A DNA stretch of 64,000 bases. Source: Romboutsia faecis (lineage in GTDB: Bacteria > Bacillota > Clostridia > Peptostreptococcales > Peptostreptococcaceae). The number at the start of each line of letters is the position of its first letter. Positions within the stretch are counted from its first letter, which is position 1. The stretch is from assembly GCF_014323405.1 (NCBI RefSeq), contig NZ_JACRWE010000007.1:1-64000 (forward strand), written 5' to 3'. The notes beneath the pieces are model-generated. The model was not told the DNA's origin. It saw nothing but the letters and a program-made list of their open reading frames with translations, and searched no databases. The position numbers and the translations under genes are program-made. Of this stretch, positions 45,891 through 55,761 are shown in pieces.

Positions 45891-46958
45891 ATGAAGAAAA
45901 AAATATTAGTACCAATGTTTGCATCAGTAATGGCATTATCAATGAATGCAGTAGTAAATGCAGATGAAGTTAAAGATAATAATATAGATAATACTGAAGA
46001 TAAGACTAGTCAAGATATTATAGATTTAGGTAAATATGAAGAAATTACATATAAAACTGCAGTAGTTAAAGATGGAGTTGCAGTAAAGATAAGAAATGGT
46101 GGTAAGGTTAAGCTTGTAGCATATACAGGTGATAGCTTTAAAGCTCTAGCGACTCAAGGGGAATGGGTTGAAGTTTCTGTAAATGGTGAAGACGGATGGA
46201 TTCCTTCTAGATTTGTTGACATAAAATCAGCTCCAGGTTTTGTTACAGAAGAAAAGGTAAACTTTAGAAAAAATGCAAATACTGATTCTGAAATAATTGA
46301 AGAATTATCTAAAGGAAGTAAATTAGAAGTATTAGAAGATAAAGGAGAATGGATAAAGGTTAAAAATGGAGATAAAGAAGGGTATATAAGTTCTAAATAT
46401 ATATCTGATGAAGCTCCAGTAATAGAAGAAGTAGTTGTTGAAGAAACAGTTTCTGAAGAAGCTACAACTAGAGTTTCAAATAATCAATCTTCAAGTAACC
46501 AAAGTTCAAATACTCAAAAATCTGATAAGAAAAATAATAGTTCATCAAATAAAACAGAGCAAAGCAATGAGAATGTTCCAGCAGCTAATACATCATCAGC
46601 TCAAGCTGTAGTTAATTTAGCTTATTCTAAAATAGGATCTCCATATGTATGGGGAGCAGAAGGACCAAATAGCTTTGATTGTTCTGGTTTAACATCTTAC
46701 GTATATAAGAAAGCTGCAGGAGTGTCTTTACCTAGAACATCTTCAGCTCAATCAGGATATGGAAAAACAGTAAGTAAATCAAACTTACAACCAGGAGACT
46801 TAGTATTCTTCGGTAGTGGAAGTGTAAGCCACGTTGGTATATACATAGGTGGAGGAAATATGATACATTCACCAAAGCCAGGAGAATCAGTTAAAATAAC
46901 AAGTATAAACTCATCTTACTATTCAGGTAGATTTATAACTGCTAAGAGAGTTTTATAA
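45891..46958 (+). CDS. secreted NlpC/P60 peptidoglycan endopeptidase with SH3 domains
   Basis: A 355-residue exported wall hydrolase. A signal peptide (MKKKILVPMFASVMALSMNA, cut near VVNADE) is followed by two bacterial SH3 domains (about residues 55-105 and 120-170), a Ser/Asn/Gln-rich linker (about 185-235) and a C-terminal NlpC/P60 domain. The catalytic cysteine is in NSFDCSGLTSY and the histidine in VSHVGIYIGGG. The family cuts D-Glu-to-diamino-acid bonds in stem peptides. I start at ATG 45891 behind GGGAGGA. The longer frame from 45825 would place 22 residues before the signal peptide and includes the ribosome site itself. Confidence 0.92.
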   Translation: MKKKILVPMFASVMALSMNAVVNADEVKDNNIDNTEDKTSQDIIDLGKYEEITYKTAVVKDGVAVKIRNGGKVKLVAYTGDSFKALATQGEWVEVSVNGEDGWIPSRFVDIKSAPGFVTEEKVNFRKNANTDSEIIEELSKGSKLEVLEDKGEWIKVKNGDKEGYISSKYISDEAPVIEEVVVEETVSEEATTRVSNNQSSSNQSSNTQKSDKKNNSSSNKTEQSNENVPAANTSSAQAVVNLAYSKIGSPYVWGAEGPNSFDCSGLTSYVYKKAAGVSLPRTSSAQSGYGKTVSKSNLQPGDLVFFGSGSVSHVGIYIGGGNMIHSPKPGESVKITSINSSYYSGRFITAKRVL

Positions 46959-46969
46959 TATATAAATTA

Positions 46970-47016
46970 TAAGGATGCTAAAATGATTGCAAAATCAGGA
47001 CTAGCATCCTTTTTTG
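46970..47016 (+). terminator. terminator after the NlpC/P60 gene
   Basis: GGATGCTA and TAGCATCC pair around a 21-nt loop and are followed by T6. Confidence 0.85.
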
Positions 47017-47084
47017 ATAATAAATTATTTTAATATATTGACATAAATTTGTAAAAATGATAACCTAACTTAAAGAATAAAATA

Positions 47085-47118
47085 CTTTTAATTTTAGTCC
47101 AGAGAGGCTAAAAAAGGA
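47085..47118 (+). promoter_or_regulatory. PyrR binding hairpin in the pyrB leader
   Basis: TTTTAG (47092-47097) pairs with CTAAAA (47108-47113) around TCCAGAGAGG. The sequence AGTCCAGAGAGGCT matches the binding loop recognised by PyrR in Bacillus pyr leaders. It ends two bases before the pyrB Shine-Dalgarno GGAGG, and no terminator is visible between them. Control by blocking translation is therefore more likely than attenuation. Confidence 0.75.
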
Positions 47119-47130
47119 GGAACTAGAAAA

Positions 47131-48054
47131 ATGCTAAAAGGAAGAAATTTAATCCAACCAGAAGACTTTTCTGTTGAAGAAATAGATGAAATATTAGAAT
47201 TATCTCAAAAAATAATTGACAATCCGTCAAAATATTCCCGTATATGTGAAGGTAAATTAATGGCTACTTTATTTTATGAGCCATCAACAAGAACAAGGTT
47301 AAGCTTTGAATCTGCTATGAAAAGATTAGGTGGGCAAGTAATAGGTTTTTCAGAACCTAATTCGTCATCAGTATCAAAAGGAGAATCTCTAGGAGATACA
47401 ATTAGAACAGTATCAAGTTATGTAGATGTAATAGTTATGAGACATCCGCAATTTGGAGCTGCAAATGAAGCTGTTAAATACACTGAAGTACCTTTTATAA
47501 ACGCGGGAGATGGAGGAAATCAACATCCAACTCAAACACTTACCGATTTACTTACAATAAAATCTCTTAAAGGAAATTTAGAAAATCATACAATTGGTCT
47601 ATGTGGAGACTTAAAAAATGGAAGAACAGTACATTCTTTAGTTAAAGCAATGGCTAGATATAAAAATACTAAATTTGTATTTATATCACCGAAGGAACTT
47701 GAAATGCCTGAATATATAAAGGAGGCAATAAAAGGTCATGAATACTATGAAACTACTAACTTAGATGAAGCTATAGAAAAATTAGATGTATTATATATGA
47801 CAAGAGTTCAACAAGAAAGATTTGAAGATAAAGCTGAATATGATAGATTAAAAGATTATTATATTTTAAATAAAGCTAAACTTAATCATGCAAAAAAAGA
47901 TATGTTAGTTATGCATCCATTACCGAGAGTAAATGAGATAGATACTGATGTAGATGCAGATGAAAGAGCAGTTTATTTTAAACAAGCGAAGTATGGGATG
48001 TTCGTAAGAATGGCTTTAATAACAAGACTTTTAGGGGTGGATATAAATGAATAA
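47131..48054 (+). CDS. pyrB: aspartate carbamoyltransferase catalytic chain
   Basis: Condenses carbamoyl phosphate with aspartate in pyrimidine synthesis. The 307-residue length is typical. The carbamoyl-phosphate motif [13 protein letters not shown] is at about residues 50-62, the HPTQTLTDL segment at about 132-140, and HPLPRVNEI near 260. The ribosome site AAAAAGGAGG lies directly behind the PyrR hairpin. It heads the pyrB-pyrC-pyrK-pyrD-pyrE operon and overlaps pyrC by eight bases. No regulatory pyrI gene is fused or adjacent in the operon. Confidence 0.96.
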   Translation: MLKGRNLIQPEDFSVEEIDEILELSQKIIDNPSKYSRICEGKLMATLFYEPSTRTRLSFESAMKRLGGQVIGFSEPNSSSVSKGESLGDTIRTVSSYVDVIVMRHPQFGAANEAVKYTEVPFINAGDGGNQHPTQTLTDLLTIKSLKGNLENHTIGLCGDLKNGRTVHSLVKAMARYKNTKFVFISPKELEMPEYIKEAIKGHEYYETTNLDEAIEKLDVLYMTRVQQERFEDKAEYDRLKDYYILNKAKLNHAKKDMLVMHPLPRVNEIDTDVDADERAVYFKQAKYGMFVRMALITRLLGVDINE

Positions 48055-49216
48055 TATATTATTTAGAAATGTTAGAATTGTAGATGCTAATAAAGACTTT
48101 AAGACAGATTTACTTGTATCAAATGGTGTAATTTCAAAAATAGATGAAAATATAGAAATTGAACATGAAAGTATAAATATAGTAGATGGAAATGGTTACG
48201 TATTAATGCCTTCTTTCATAGATTTACATACACATTTAAGAGACCCAGGATTGACGCATAAAGAAGATTTAGAAACGGGTCAAAAAGCTGCACTAAGGGG
48301 TGGATTTACGGTACTTTGTCCAATGGCAAATACAAAACCTGTTTGTGATAATAAAGAAGTTATGGAGTACGTACTTAATAAAGCAAAAGATTTAGATTTA
48401 TGTGATATAAAGCAAGTATGTGCAATAACTAAAAATTTAGATGGTCAAGAAATGATAGATATAGAACCAATGAGAAAGTATACAGATTTATTCTCAGACG
48501 ATGGGTACACATTATTTAATGAAGAAATAATGGAAAATATTTTAAGGTTATCTTCTGAATTAGATTTTAAAGTATTAACTCACTGTCAACCAGAGTATGA
48601 AATAGTTCAAAGAGACCTAAAGATGTTAAAAGAAGTTGGTGGAAATTTACATATATGTCATATAAGCTTAGAAGATACGTTAAACGAAATAAAAAAATAT
48701 AAAGATGAAGGCCACAAGTTTACTTGTGAAGTAGGACCACATCACATATATGGATATGGATTAGACTATAAAGTAAATCCATCGTTTGCAAAAGAAGAAG
48801 ACATGAAAGCTCTAATCCAAGGGATTAAAGATGGATATATAGACATGATAGGAACAGACCATGCACCTCATACAGAAGACGACAAAAAAGCAGGATCCCC
48901 TGGAATATCAAATATAGAAGTAGCCTTTTCAATGGTTAATAAGGTATTTAAAGAAAATAATATATCTTTAAATAAACTAAGTGAAATGATGAGTGCTAAT
49001 CCTGCTAAACTTCTTGGATTAAGCCAAGGATTAATAGAAGAAGGTTTAAGAGCAGATTTAGTTTTAATAGATGAAAATGAAATTGATGTAATAGATACTA
49101 GAAAGTTTGTATCTAAAGGAAAAAATAATCCTTTTAATAATCAAAAAGTTATAGGAAAAGTAATAATGACGATAAGAGACGGGAAAATAGCTTATAAAGT
49201 AGAGGGGGATATGTAA
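48047..49216 (+). CDS. pyrC: dihydroorotase
   Basis: Zinc amidohydrolase that cyclises carbamoyl-aspartate to dihydroorotate. The 389-residue length fits the type I bacterial enzyme. Metal motifs are the HTHLRDPG segment near residue 62, the histidines in LTHCQPE and HICHISLE, and the aspartate in GTDHAPH near residue 273. It overlaps pyrB, and its last base is the first base of pyrK, so translation is coupled through the operon. Confidence 0.95.
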   Translation: MNNILFRNVRIVDANKDFKTDLLVSNGVISKIDENIEIEHESINIVDGNGYVLMPSFIDLHTHLRDPGLTHKEDLETGQKAALRGGFTVLCPMANTKPVCDNKEVMEYVLNKAKDLDLCDIKQVCAITKNLDGQEMIDIEPMRKYTDLFSDDGYTLFNEEIMENILRLSSELDFKVLTHCQPEYEIVQRDLKMLKEVGGNLHICHISLEDTLNEIKKYKDEGHKFTCEVGPHHIYGYGLDYKVNPSFAKEEDMKALIQGIKDGYIDMIGTDHAPHTEDDKKAGSPGISNIEVAFSMVNKVFKENNISLNKLSEMMSANPAKLLGLSQGLIEEGLRADLVLIDENEIDVIDTRKFVSKGKNNPFNNQKVIGKVIMTIRDGKIAYKVEGDM

Positions 49217-49902
49217 TGTATAAGGTTCTAGAAAACAGATACGTAGGAGAAGATATGTATCTAATGAGAGTTGAAGGTAAATTTGAAGGTAAAATGGGTC
49301 AATTCTATATGTTAAGGGCTTGGGATACATATCCATTACTTTCAAGACCAATAAGTATACATGATATAGATGACAATAGTATAAGTTTCTTATATAAAGT
49401 ATTTGGAGAAGGTACTCAAATATTTAGTAGATTAAAAGAAGGAGATACTATAAAATTAGAGGGTCCATATGGAAATGGATACGAAAAAGTTGAAGGTAAG
49501 GTAGCTTTAGTTGGTGGAGGAATCGGGATAGCGCCATTATACTTAGTAGCTAAAAATATAGAAAATTGTGATGCTTATCTTGGGTTTAGAAATGAAGCTA
49601 TATTAACGAAAGAATATAAAGAATTATGCAATGAAGTTCATATAGTTACAGGAAATACTTTTGTAACAGATATATTAGACGTAGAAAAGTATGATTACAT
49701 ACTAACTTGTGGGCCAACTCCAATGATGGAAAAGTTAGTTAAGATGGTAGAAGGAACTAAAACAAAAATAATGGTATCTCTAGAAAATCATATGGCATGT
49801 GGAGTAGGAGCTTGCCTAGTTTGTACTTGTAAGACTCAGTTTGGAAATAAAAAGACTTGTAAAGATGGACCAGTATTTTGGGGAGAGGACGTGATTTTCT
49901 AA
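49216..49902 (+). CDS. pyrK: dihydroorotate dehydrogenase electron transfer subunit
   Basis: FAD and [2Fe-2S] subunit that links dihydroorotate oxidation to NAD+. The 228-residue protein has an N-terminal FAD-binding barrel ([11 protein letters not shown]), an NAD-binding region ([17 protein letters not shown]) and a C-terminal iron-sulfur motif. The cysteines are in [15 protein letters not shown] and KTCKDGP. Its presence shows that PyrD is the type 1B enzyme suited to anaerobes. It overlaps pyrC by one base and pyrD by one (TAATG). Confidence 0.95.
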   Translation: MYKVLENRYVGEDMYLMRVEGKFEGKMGQFYMLRAWDTYPLLSRPISIHDIDDNSISFLYKVFGEGTQIFSRLKEGDTIKLEGPYGNGYEKVEGKVALVGGGIGIAPLYLVAKNIENCDAYLGFRNEAILTKEYKELCNEVHIVTGNTFVTDILDVEKYDYILTCGPTPMMEKLVKMVEGTKTKIMVSLENHMACGVGACLVCTCKTQFGNKKTCKDGPVFWGEDVIF

Positions 49903-50804
49903 TGGCTAATTTAAATGTTAAGTTTGGAAACATAGATTTTAAAAATCCAGTAGTAATGGCATCAGGAACTTTTGGGTTTGGAAAAGAATATAACGAAATT
50001 TATGATATACAAAAGTTAGGTGGAGTTAGTAGTAAAGGACTTACTCTGCAAAAAAGAGATGGAAATAATGGTATGAGAGTTTGGGAGACTCCATCGGGAA
50101 TGATGAATAGTGTTGGTCTTGAAAATCCAGGGATTCAAGGGTTTATAGATAATGAGTTACAATTTTTTAAAGACTTAGATTTTATAAGAATAGCTAATGT
50201 AGGTGGAGGAACACTAGAAGATTACATAGAAGGCGTAAAATTATTAAATAATCAACCAGTAGATATGATTGAACTTAATATATCTTGTCCGAATGTAAAA
50301 GCAGGAGGAATGGCTTTTGGTATAAAAAATGAAGTAGCAAGAGATGTAGTAAAAGCAGTGAGAAAAGTTACAGATTTACCACTAATAGTAAAATTATCAC
50401 CAAATGCTGAAGATATAGTTGGAATGGCTAAAGTATGTGAAGAAGAAGGAGCAGATGGGATTTCTTTAGTAAATACTTTTAAAGCAATGGCAATTGATAT
50501 AAATAAAAGAAAGCCGATATTTGAAAATGTATATGCAGGACTATCTGGTCCTGCTATAAAGCCAATAGCACTTAGAATGGTTCATGAAGTATGTAAAGCT
50601 GTAAATATACCAGTAATGGGCATGGGCGGAATAACAACTTGGGAAGATGCTATAGAATTTATTATGGCAGGAGCAACATGCATACAAGTTGGTACTGCAA
50701 ACTTTATTAATCCTAAGATAGGCCTTGATATAATAGCTGGAATAGAAAGTTATATGCAGAGAGAAGGAATAGAAAGTCTAGATGAAATAAGAGGAATATT
50801 ATAA
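49902..50804 (+). CDS. pyrD: dihydroorotate dehydrogenase, type 1B catalytic subunit
   Basis: FMN enzyme that oxidises dihydroorotate to orotate, passing electrons to PyrK. The 300-residue protein shows the [13 protein letters not shown] start region, the active-site cysteine in [10 protein letters not shown], and phosphate-binding [12 protein letters not shown] near the C-terminus. I start at ATG 49902, which overlaps the pyrK stop. A TTG at 49878 is in frame but lies inside pyrK. Confidence 0.95.
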   Translation: MANLNVKFGNIDFKNPVVMASGTFGFGKEYNEIYDIQKLGGVSSKGLTLQKRDGNNGMRVWETPSGMMNSVGLENPGIQGFIDNELQFFKDLDFIRIANVGGGTLEDYIEGVKLLNNQPVDMIELNISCPNVKAGGMAFGIKNEVARDVVKAVRKVTDLPLIVKLSPNAEDIVGMAKVCEEEGADGISLVNTFKAMAIDINKRKPIFENVYAGLSGPAIKPIALRMVHEVCKAVNIPVMGMGGITTWEDAIEFIMAGATCIQVGTANFINPKIGLDIIAGIESYMQREGIESLDEIRGIL

Positions 50805-50848
50805 ATAATTAAATAAAAAACAATTGATATAATTTGGAGGAGAATATT

Positions 50849-51433
50849 ATGAGTAAAGTAGATGTAGTAGAAATATTAAAGAAAAGTGATGCATTATTAG
50901 AAGGACACTTCTTATTATCTTCAGGAAAGCACAGTAATAGATACGTACAATGTGCAAAGGTATTAAGATTCCCACAATATGCAGAGCAAGTTTTAAGTAC
51001 AGTTGTTGAACAAATAAAAGATTTAGATATAGATTTAGTAGTTGGACCTGCTATGGGTGGGGTTATAGTTTCATATGAATTAGGAAGACAATTAAATAAA
51101 GAAACAGTGTTCACTGAAAGAAAAGATGGAGTAATGGAATTAAGAAGAGGCTTTGAAGTAAAACCAGGAGCTAAGATAATAATAGCTGAAGATGTTGTTA
51201 CAACTGGTAAATCAACTATAGAAACAAAAGAAGCATTAGAGAAGTTAGGTGGAGAAGTAATAGGTGTTGCTTGTATAGCTAATAGAACTTCTAAAGATAT
51301 CGGAATGCCTATATACAGTGCTATAAAGCTTGAAATAGAAGTACATGAGTCAGATAATTGTCCTTTATGTAAAGAAGGAAAAGTAGACTTAGTGAAACCA
51401 GGAAGTAGAGAATTCAAAGAAATCGGAATGTAG
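50849..51433 (+). CDS. pyrE: orotate phosphoribosyltransferase
   Basis: Converts orotate and PRPP to OMP. The 194-residue protein has [17 protein letters not shown] near the N-terminus and the PRPP loop [15 protein letters not shown] at about residues 111-125. I start at ATG 50849 behind GGAGGAG. The TTG at 50834 is part of that ribosome site. It is the last pyr gene here. pyrF and the carbamoyl phosphate synthase genes are not in this cluster. A large hairpin follows. Confidence 0.94.
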   Translation: MSKVDVVEILKKSDALLEGHFLLSSGKHSNRYVQCAKVLRFPQYAEQVLSTVVEQIKDLDIDLVVGPAMGGVIVSYELGRQLNKETVFTERKDGVMELRRGFEVKPGAKIIIAEDVVTTGKSTIETKEALEKLGGEVIGVACIANRTSKDIGMPIYSAIKLEIEVHESDNCPLCKEGKVDLVKPGSREFKEIGM

Positions 51434-51447
51434 TATTATTAGTGTTT

Positions 51448-51529
51448 TTAAGTAAGGTATTAGGTGATCGGAGCTCGGTGAAATATTTATTTTTCACTGA
51501 GCTTTGGATACCTAGATTTGTTTACTTAA
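51448..51529 (+). other. large nested hairpin between pyrE and the lysR-type gene
   Basis: The inner stem AGCTCGGTGAAA/TTTCACTGAGCT is 12 bp with one G:T and an 8-nt loop. A middle helix pairs TAGGT with ACCTA, and an outer TTAAGTAA pairs with TTACTTAA. Neither strand shows a T run directly after the stem, so simple termination is not obvious. Confidence 0.7.
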
Positions 51530-51555
51530 GAGCACTTTATTTTTTATGGGAGAAT

Positions 51556-52455
51556 TTAATATAATGATGCTGCGTATAATTTTAATTCTCTTAGGAATAG
51601 TTGTGTTATGTCTGAGGTATTTACATCCTTTGGTAGTATGTATGAGAAGTTTCTAGTGAATGTACTATCCAATTCTATTATAGAAACTTCATTATTTTCT
51701 ACTGCTGGATAAGCTATAAATTTCGATATTATGCTTACTCCAAGTCCATTTTTTACTGATTCTTTTACGGCATAGTTGCTTCCAACTATCATTATATTTT
51801 TAGGTAATATCTTATATTTACTTAAGAATAAATCTAAGTACTCTCTAGTACCTGAGCCGTTTTCTCTTAGTATCCATTTTTGATCCTGAAGACTGCTAAA
51901 TGAAAAATCTTCTGTGTACAAGCGTGGATTATAAGGTAAAATTAAGGCTAACTTGTCTTTTAAAAAATACCCTTTGTTAAAGTTTGAATCATTTAAATTA
52001 CCTTCGATTAATCCTATATCTAGTATAAAGTTTCTTATATCAGCGCATACCGATGATGTATTTTCTATGAAAATCTCAACATTTATATCCGGATATTTCT
52101 CTGAGAATATAGATAGAAATTTAGGTAAAATATAATCTCCGATAGTAGAGCTGGCACCTATTTTTATAGTTCCAGTAATTGTATTAGAATTATTACTAAT
52201 CTCCCTATATGTTACATCCATTAAGTTTATAATTTCTTTTGCCCTTTTATATAATATATAACCTTTTTCTGTAATAAAAATATTTTTTTGCTTAATAGAT
52301 CTATTAATTAAAGTTGTGCCAAAATAGTTTTCTAAGTTTTTAATATGGGTACTAACTGTCGGTTGAGATAAATTAAGATGATTTCCTGCTTTTGTAAAAT
52401 TTTTAAATTCAACGACTGAAATAAATGTTTTTAGCTCTTCAAACAAATTAAACAA
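51556..52455 (-). CDS. LysR-type transcriptional regulator of the adjacent yeiH-like gene
   Basis: A 299-residue regulator with an N-terminal winged helix-turn-helix (about residues 1-60; FTKAGNHLNLSQPTVSTHIKN carries the recognition helix) and a C-terminal periplasmic-binding-like effector domain. It is transcribed divergently from the YeiH-family transporter, the classic LysR arrangement, and an AT-rich dyad lies between them. The effector is unknown. A sulfur compound is possible because related CysL/YeiE-type regulators accompany YeiH genes. Confidence 0.88.
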   Translation of the reverse strand: MFNLFEELKTFISVVEFKNFTKAGNHLNLSQPTVSTHIKNLENYFGTTLINRSIKQKNIFITEKGYILYKRAKEIINLMDVTYREISNNSNTITGTIKIGASSTIGDYILPKFLSIFSEKYPDINVEIFIENTSSVCADIRNFILDIGLIEGNLNDSNFNKGYFLKDKLALILPYNPRLYTEDFSFSSLQDQKWILRENGSGTREYLDLFLSKYKILPKNIMIVGSNYAVKESVKNGLGVSIISKFIAYPAVENNEVSIIELDSTFTRNFSYILPKDVNTSDITQLFLRELKLYAASLY

Positions 52456-52532
52456 CTCCTATTATAATTTTATATATGTAAATTTAATTGAAATTAAGTC
52501 TGTATAAAAAGTATTTACAGTTATAAGTATAT

Positions 52533-52561
52533 AATAATCATAAAAAAAATCAATGATTATT
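52533..52561. promoter_or_regulatory. candidate LysR operator
   Basis: AATAATCA and TGATTATT form a dyad separated by 13 bases, in the gap between the divergent lysR and yeiH-like genes. The shape fits a LysR box, but the composition is low-complexity. Confidence 0.4.
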
Positions 52562-52668
52562 ATTATATATATTCATTTTACTTATGGTTTTTATAAATAT
52601 ATACTATAAATATAAACAAGATTTATACAGAAAATATAAATATGACTTATATAGAAAGGACAGATTAT

Positions 52669-53697
52669 ATGAACAAAAAGCATAAAGATTTTACTAAAAT
52701 TATAAAAGATATAATGCCGGGTTTTGTGGTAGCAGTTTTAGTAGCTGGGTTAAGCATGTTACTTGCTAAGTTTATTCCAAAACTTGGTGCAGCATCAATA
52801 GCTATATTTTTAGGAATGTTTGTAGGTAATGTATTTTTAAATCAAGAAATATTTCAAAAAGGATATAAATTTTCTGAAACGGACTTATTATCATATTCAA
52901 TAGTATTACTAGGAGCAACATTAAGTATATCAACTATATCAGAAATAGGAATTTCGGGAGTTATATTTATAGTATTACAAATGACAATAACTATAATAGG
53001 GGCCTTATATATAGGAAAAAAGTTAGGTTTTACAGATAACTTTAGATATATGATGGCTAGTGGAAATGCAGTTTGTGGTTCTTCTGCCATTGCAGCAACT
53101 GCACCAGTTATTGAAGCAGATGACAAGGAAAAAGGAATTGCTATAACAATTGTTAATGTTACAGGGATTGTCTTAATGTTTTTACTTCCTGTAATCTCAC
53201 AGTTTTTATATAATCATGATCTTACTCAAACTTCAGCTATGATAGGGGGTACATTACAGTCTGTAGGACAAGTTGTAGCTAGTGGAGCGATGGTAAGTGA
53301 ACATACTAAAGACCTATCTACTATTTTCAAAATAGTACGTATAATATTTTTAGTAGTAGTAGTATTTGCATTAGGTCATTTAAAGCATAAATCTAATAAA
53401 GAAATATTAAAAGAGGAAGTAACTGATATTGAAAGAGGAAAGATAAAGGTACCATGGTATGTAATAGGATTTTTTATAACATGCGCTTTATTTTCTTTTA
53501 ATATAATTACTCAAAATGTATCTATGATATGTAAGGAGTTAAGTAATAAGTTTGAAATAATAGCTTTAGCTGCTATTGGTTTAAGGGTAAATGTAAAGGA
53601 TTTAATTAAGCAAGGAAAAGCAGTTTCATTATATGGATTATTTATAGGAATATTACAAATAGTATCTGCAATAATACTGATCGGAATATTATTATAA
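52669..53697 (+). CDS. YeiH family (UPF0324) membrane protein, putative sulfate-type exporter
   Basis: A 342-residue integral membrane protein with about ten hydrophobic helices. Family segments are MPGFVVAVLVAGLSMLLAKF, GAASIAIFLGMFVGN, LLSYSIVLLGATLS and the GNAVCGSSAIAATAPVI motif. YeiH proteins are annotated as sulfate exporters, but the substrate is not well established. I start at ATG 52669 behind GAAAGGA. ATG 52642 has no ribosome site. It is paired with the divergent LysR gene. Confidence 0.85.
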   Translation: MNKKHKDFTKIIKDIMPGFVVAVLVAGLSMLLAKFIPKLGAASIAIFLGMFVGNVFLNQEIFQKGYKFSETDLLSYSIVLLGATLSISTISEIGISGVIFIVLQMTITIIGALYIGKKLGFTDNFRYMMASGNAVCGSSAIAATAPVIEADDKEKGIAITIVNVTGIVLMFLLPVISQFLYNHDLTQTSAMIGGTLQSVGQVVASGAMVSEHTKDLSTIFKIVRIIFLVVVVFALGHLKHKSNKEILKEEVTDIERGKIKVPWYVIGFFITCALFSFNIITQNVSMICKELSNKFEIIALAAIGLRVNVKDLIKQGKAVSLYGLFIGILQIVSAIILIGILL

Positions 53698-53833
53698 AAA
53701 ATATTTTTAATATATATTAATGATATACTTTTTTATTTAATAGTGTTATAATATTATTCCTTTATCATTTTACTTATATTATAGAATAATAGAGGAATAA
53801 TATATTACTAAATAGAAAGGTTAGGTTGAATTT

Positions 53834-54250
53834 ATGATAGATGCAAAACTACTAGTTGAAAAAGCTTTTGAAGCTCAAAAATTTGCTTATACACCATACT
53901 CTAATTTTAATGTTGGAGCAGCATTACTTGGTACAAATGGTAAGATATATCAAGGTTGTAATGTGGAAAATGCAGCTTATACGCCAACAAACTGTGCGGA
54001 AAGAACAGCATTTTTCAAAGCTATTTCTGAAGGACAACGTACATTCTCAGCAATAGCTATAGTTGGAAATAAAGCTGATTCTGAAGAATATGATTACTGT
54101 GCACCTTGTGCTGTATGTAGACAAGTTATGGCTGAATTCTGTGATCTTAAAGAATTTAAAATTTATCTAGCTAGAAGTAAAGATGATTACAAAGAATATA
54201 CTTTAGAGGAACTTCTTCCACTAGCATTTACAGGAGCAAATTTAAAATAA
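53834..54250 (+). CDS. cdd: cytidine deaminase
   Basis: Zinc enzyme of pyrimidine salvage that converts cytidine and deoxycytidine to uridine forms. The 138-residue tetrameric type shows NVENAAYTPTNCAERTAFF, with the first zinc Cys and catalytic Glu, and PCAVCRQ, with two zinc cysteines. The ribosome site is AAAGGTTAGG. Downstream on the opposite strand are two deoxynucleoside kinases, so three nucleoside-salvage genes are grouped. Confidence 0.95.
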   Translation: MIDAKLLVEKAFEAQKFAYTPYSNFNVGAALLGTNGKIYQGCNVENAAYTPTNCAERTAFFKAISEGQRTFSAIAIVGNKADSEEYDYCAPCAVCRQVMAEFCDLKEFKIYLARSKDDYKEYTLEELLPLAFTGANLK

Positions 54251-54258
54251 ATTAAAAT

Positions 54259-54283
54259 AGGAATGTAGATATCTACATTCCTA
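54259..54283. terminator. shared palindromic terminator between cdd and the kinase gene
   Basis: TAGGAATGTAGA and TCTACATTCCTA form a nearly loopless perfect palindrome followed by ATATTTTT on the plus strand. The stop codon of the minus-strand kinase is part of it. It can serve both convergent genes. Confidence 0.75.
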
Positions 54284-54926
54284 ATATTTTTCTTATTTCA
54301 TTACATAGCATATCAAGGTGTTCTGGGTTATTTACTAAATCAACTTCGTTTATGTTTACATATAAAACAGGTGATTGATCATATTCAGCTATCCATTTTT
54401 CATATCTATTATGAAGGTTTTTCCAGTATTCTAAATCAACAGTTTTTTCCATTTCACGTCCTCTAAGGTTTATTCTGTTAATTATAGTATCTATAGAACC
54501 ATCTAAGTATATCATTAAATCCGGTTTCTTTAAATAAGGGACCATATCGTTGAATAAATCTCTATAAGTTATATAATCTCTCTTTGTCATTTTTCCGTTA
54601 TCGTATAAGTTTCTAGCAAATATTTCCACATCTTCGTATATACTTCTATCTTGAATATTATTTAGCCCATTAGCGTGGATTTCTTTTTGTTGCTTGAATC
54701 TTTGAGCTAAGAAATAAAGTTGTAAATGGAATCCCCATTTCTCTTGGTCAGCGTAGAAATCTTCTAAGTACGGATTTCCGTCAACTTTTTCAAAGTGAGT
54801 TTCAAACCCAAGTTTATTTCCAACTAAAGTTGTTAAAGTTGATTTACCAGCACCTACATTACCGGCTACAGTTATAAATAAATCTCTACTAGCGGGTGTA
54901 TTACTTTGGTTTACTAGTTTAAACAT
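54273..54926 (-). CDS. deoxynucleoside kinase (dAK/dGK family)
   Basis: A 217-residue kinase that phosphorylates salvaged deoxynucleosides. The P-loop is VAGNVGAGKSTLT at about residues 20-32. Next are the DRSIYEDVEIFARNLY substrate segment and the lid sequence RINLRGREMEKT. Firmicutes usually carry two such enzymes in tandem, one for deoxyguanosine and one for deoxyadenosine/deoxycytidine, as here. Which is which cannot be fixed by eye. Its ribosome site AGGAGG overlaps the end of the upstream kinase gene, one base away. Confidence 0.88.
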   Translation of the reverse strand: MFKLVNQSNTPASRDLFITVAGNVGAGKSTLTTLVGNKLGFETHFEKVDGNPYLEDFYADQEKWGFHLQLYFLAQRFKQQKEIHANGLNNIQDRSIYEDVEIFARNLYDNGKMTKRDYITYRDLFNDMVPYLKKPDLMIYLDGSIDTIINRINLRGREMEKTVDLEYWKNLHNRYEKWIAEYDQSPVLYVNINEVDLVNNPEHLDMLCNEIRKILGM

Positions 54927-54927
54927 T

Positions 54928-55581
54928 TTATTGTCCTCCTAAAATTGTCATGGCTTCTTTTACTTTGTTTATTATAAATTGTCTATCATTATCATTATTT
55001 AAGAAATCTAAATTAGAGTTATCTATTTCTATAATAATAGGTTCTTTGCCCATAAAATTATGTTTTATTGATAATGGATTAAAGTAATATTTATATTCCG
55101 TTCCTAATTCTTCAATATAATTTCTATCCATTTGTCTTTCGAAACTTCTATCTCTCATAGCTATTCTTTTCATTAAAACATCGGTACTAGAATTTAAATA
55201 GACTATTATATCTGGTTGAGGTAAATCATTTACAAAAGTATTATAAACTTGTTTATATCTATGAAATTGCATTTTATCCAGTGTTAAACCTGCAAATATA
55301 AGATTTTTTATTATATGGTAATCACTAACAACTCCGTTACCTTTTGATAATAGATTTTTTTCAGTATCTTCTAATTGTTTTACCCTGTTAAATAGAAAAA
55401 ATGCTTCAGTTTGTAAAGCATAGCCTTTTATATCTGTATAAAATTTTGATAAAAAAGGATTTTCTTCAACTATCTCTCTAAGAAGAGTATAATTAAAGTA
55501 TTCATTAAGTATTGTTGCAAGGGTAGTTTTTCCAACTCCTATTGGACCTTCTATAGCAATAAAAATACCTCTCTCGTTCAT
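54928..55581 (-). CDS. deoxynucleoside kinase (dAK/dGK family), second paralogue
   Basis: A 217-residue kinase, identical in length to its neighbour and clearly related. The P-loop is IEGPIGVGKTTLA at about residues 10-22. SDYHIIKNLIFAGLTL replaces the DRSIYED motif of the partner, and the lid reads RIAMRDRSFERQMD. The difference in the substrate segment suggests different nucleoside preference. It is first in a two-gene minus-strand operon, starting at ATG 55581. Confidence 0.88.
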   Translation of the reverse strand: MNERGIFIAIEGPIGVGKTTLATILNEYFNYTLLREIVEENPFLSKFYTDIKGYALQTEAFFLFNRVKQLEDTEKNLLSKGNGVVSDYHIIKNLIFAGLTLDKMQFHRYKQVYNTFVNDLPQPDIIVYLNSSTDVLMKRIAMRDRSFERQMDRNYIEELGTEYKYYFNPLSIKHNFMGKEPIIIEIDNSNLDFLNNDNDRQFIINKVKEAMTILGGQ

Positions 55582-55761
55582 ATAAGTTCACCTTCTACTA
55601 ATTAATGTCTTATGTATTTTATCAAAAAAGTTTTATTATTTCTACTCTAGACATTTTAAAACAAATTTGCATAGAGTAAAAAGTTTATTTAAATTTACAA
55701 TATTATGGGTAAATTAAAGTTATAAAATAGAAATAATCGCAGAAATAAGGAGATATAAAAT

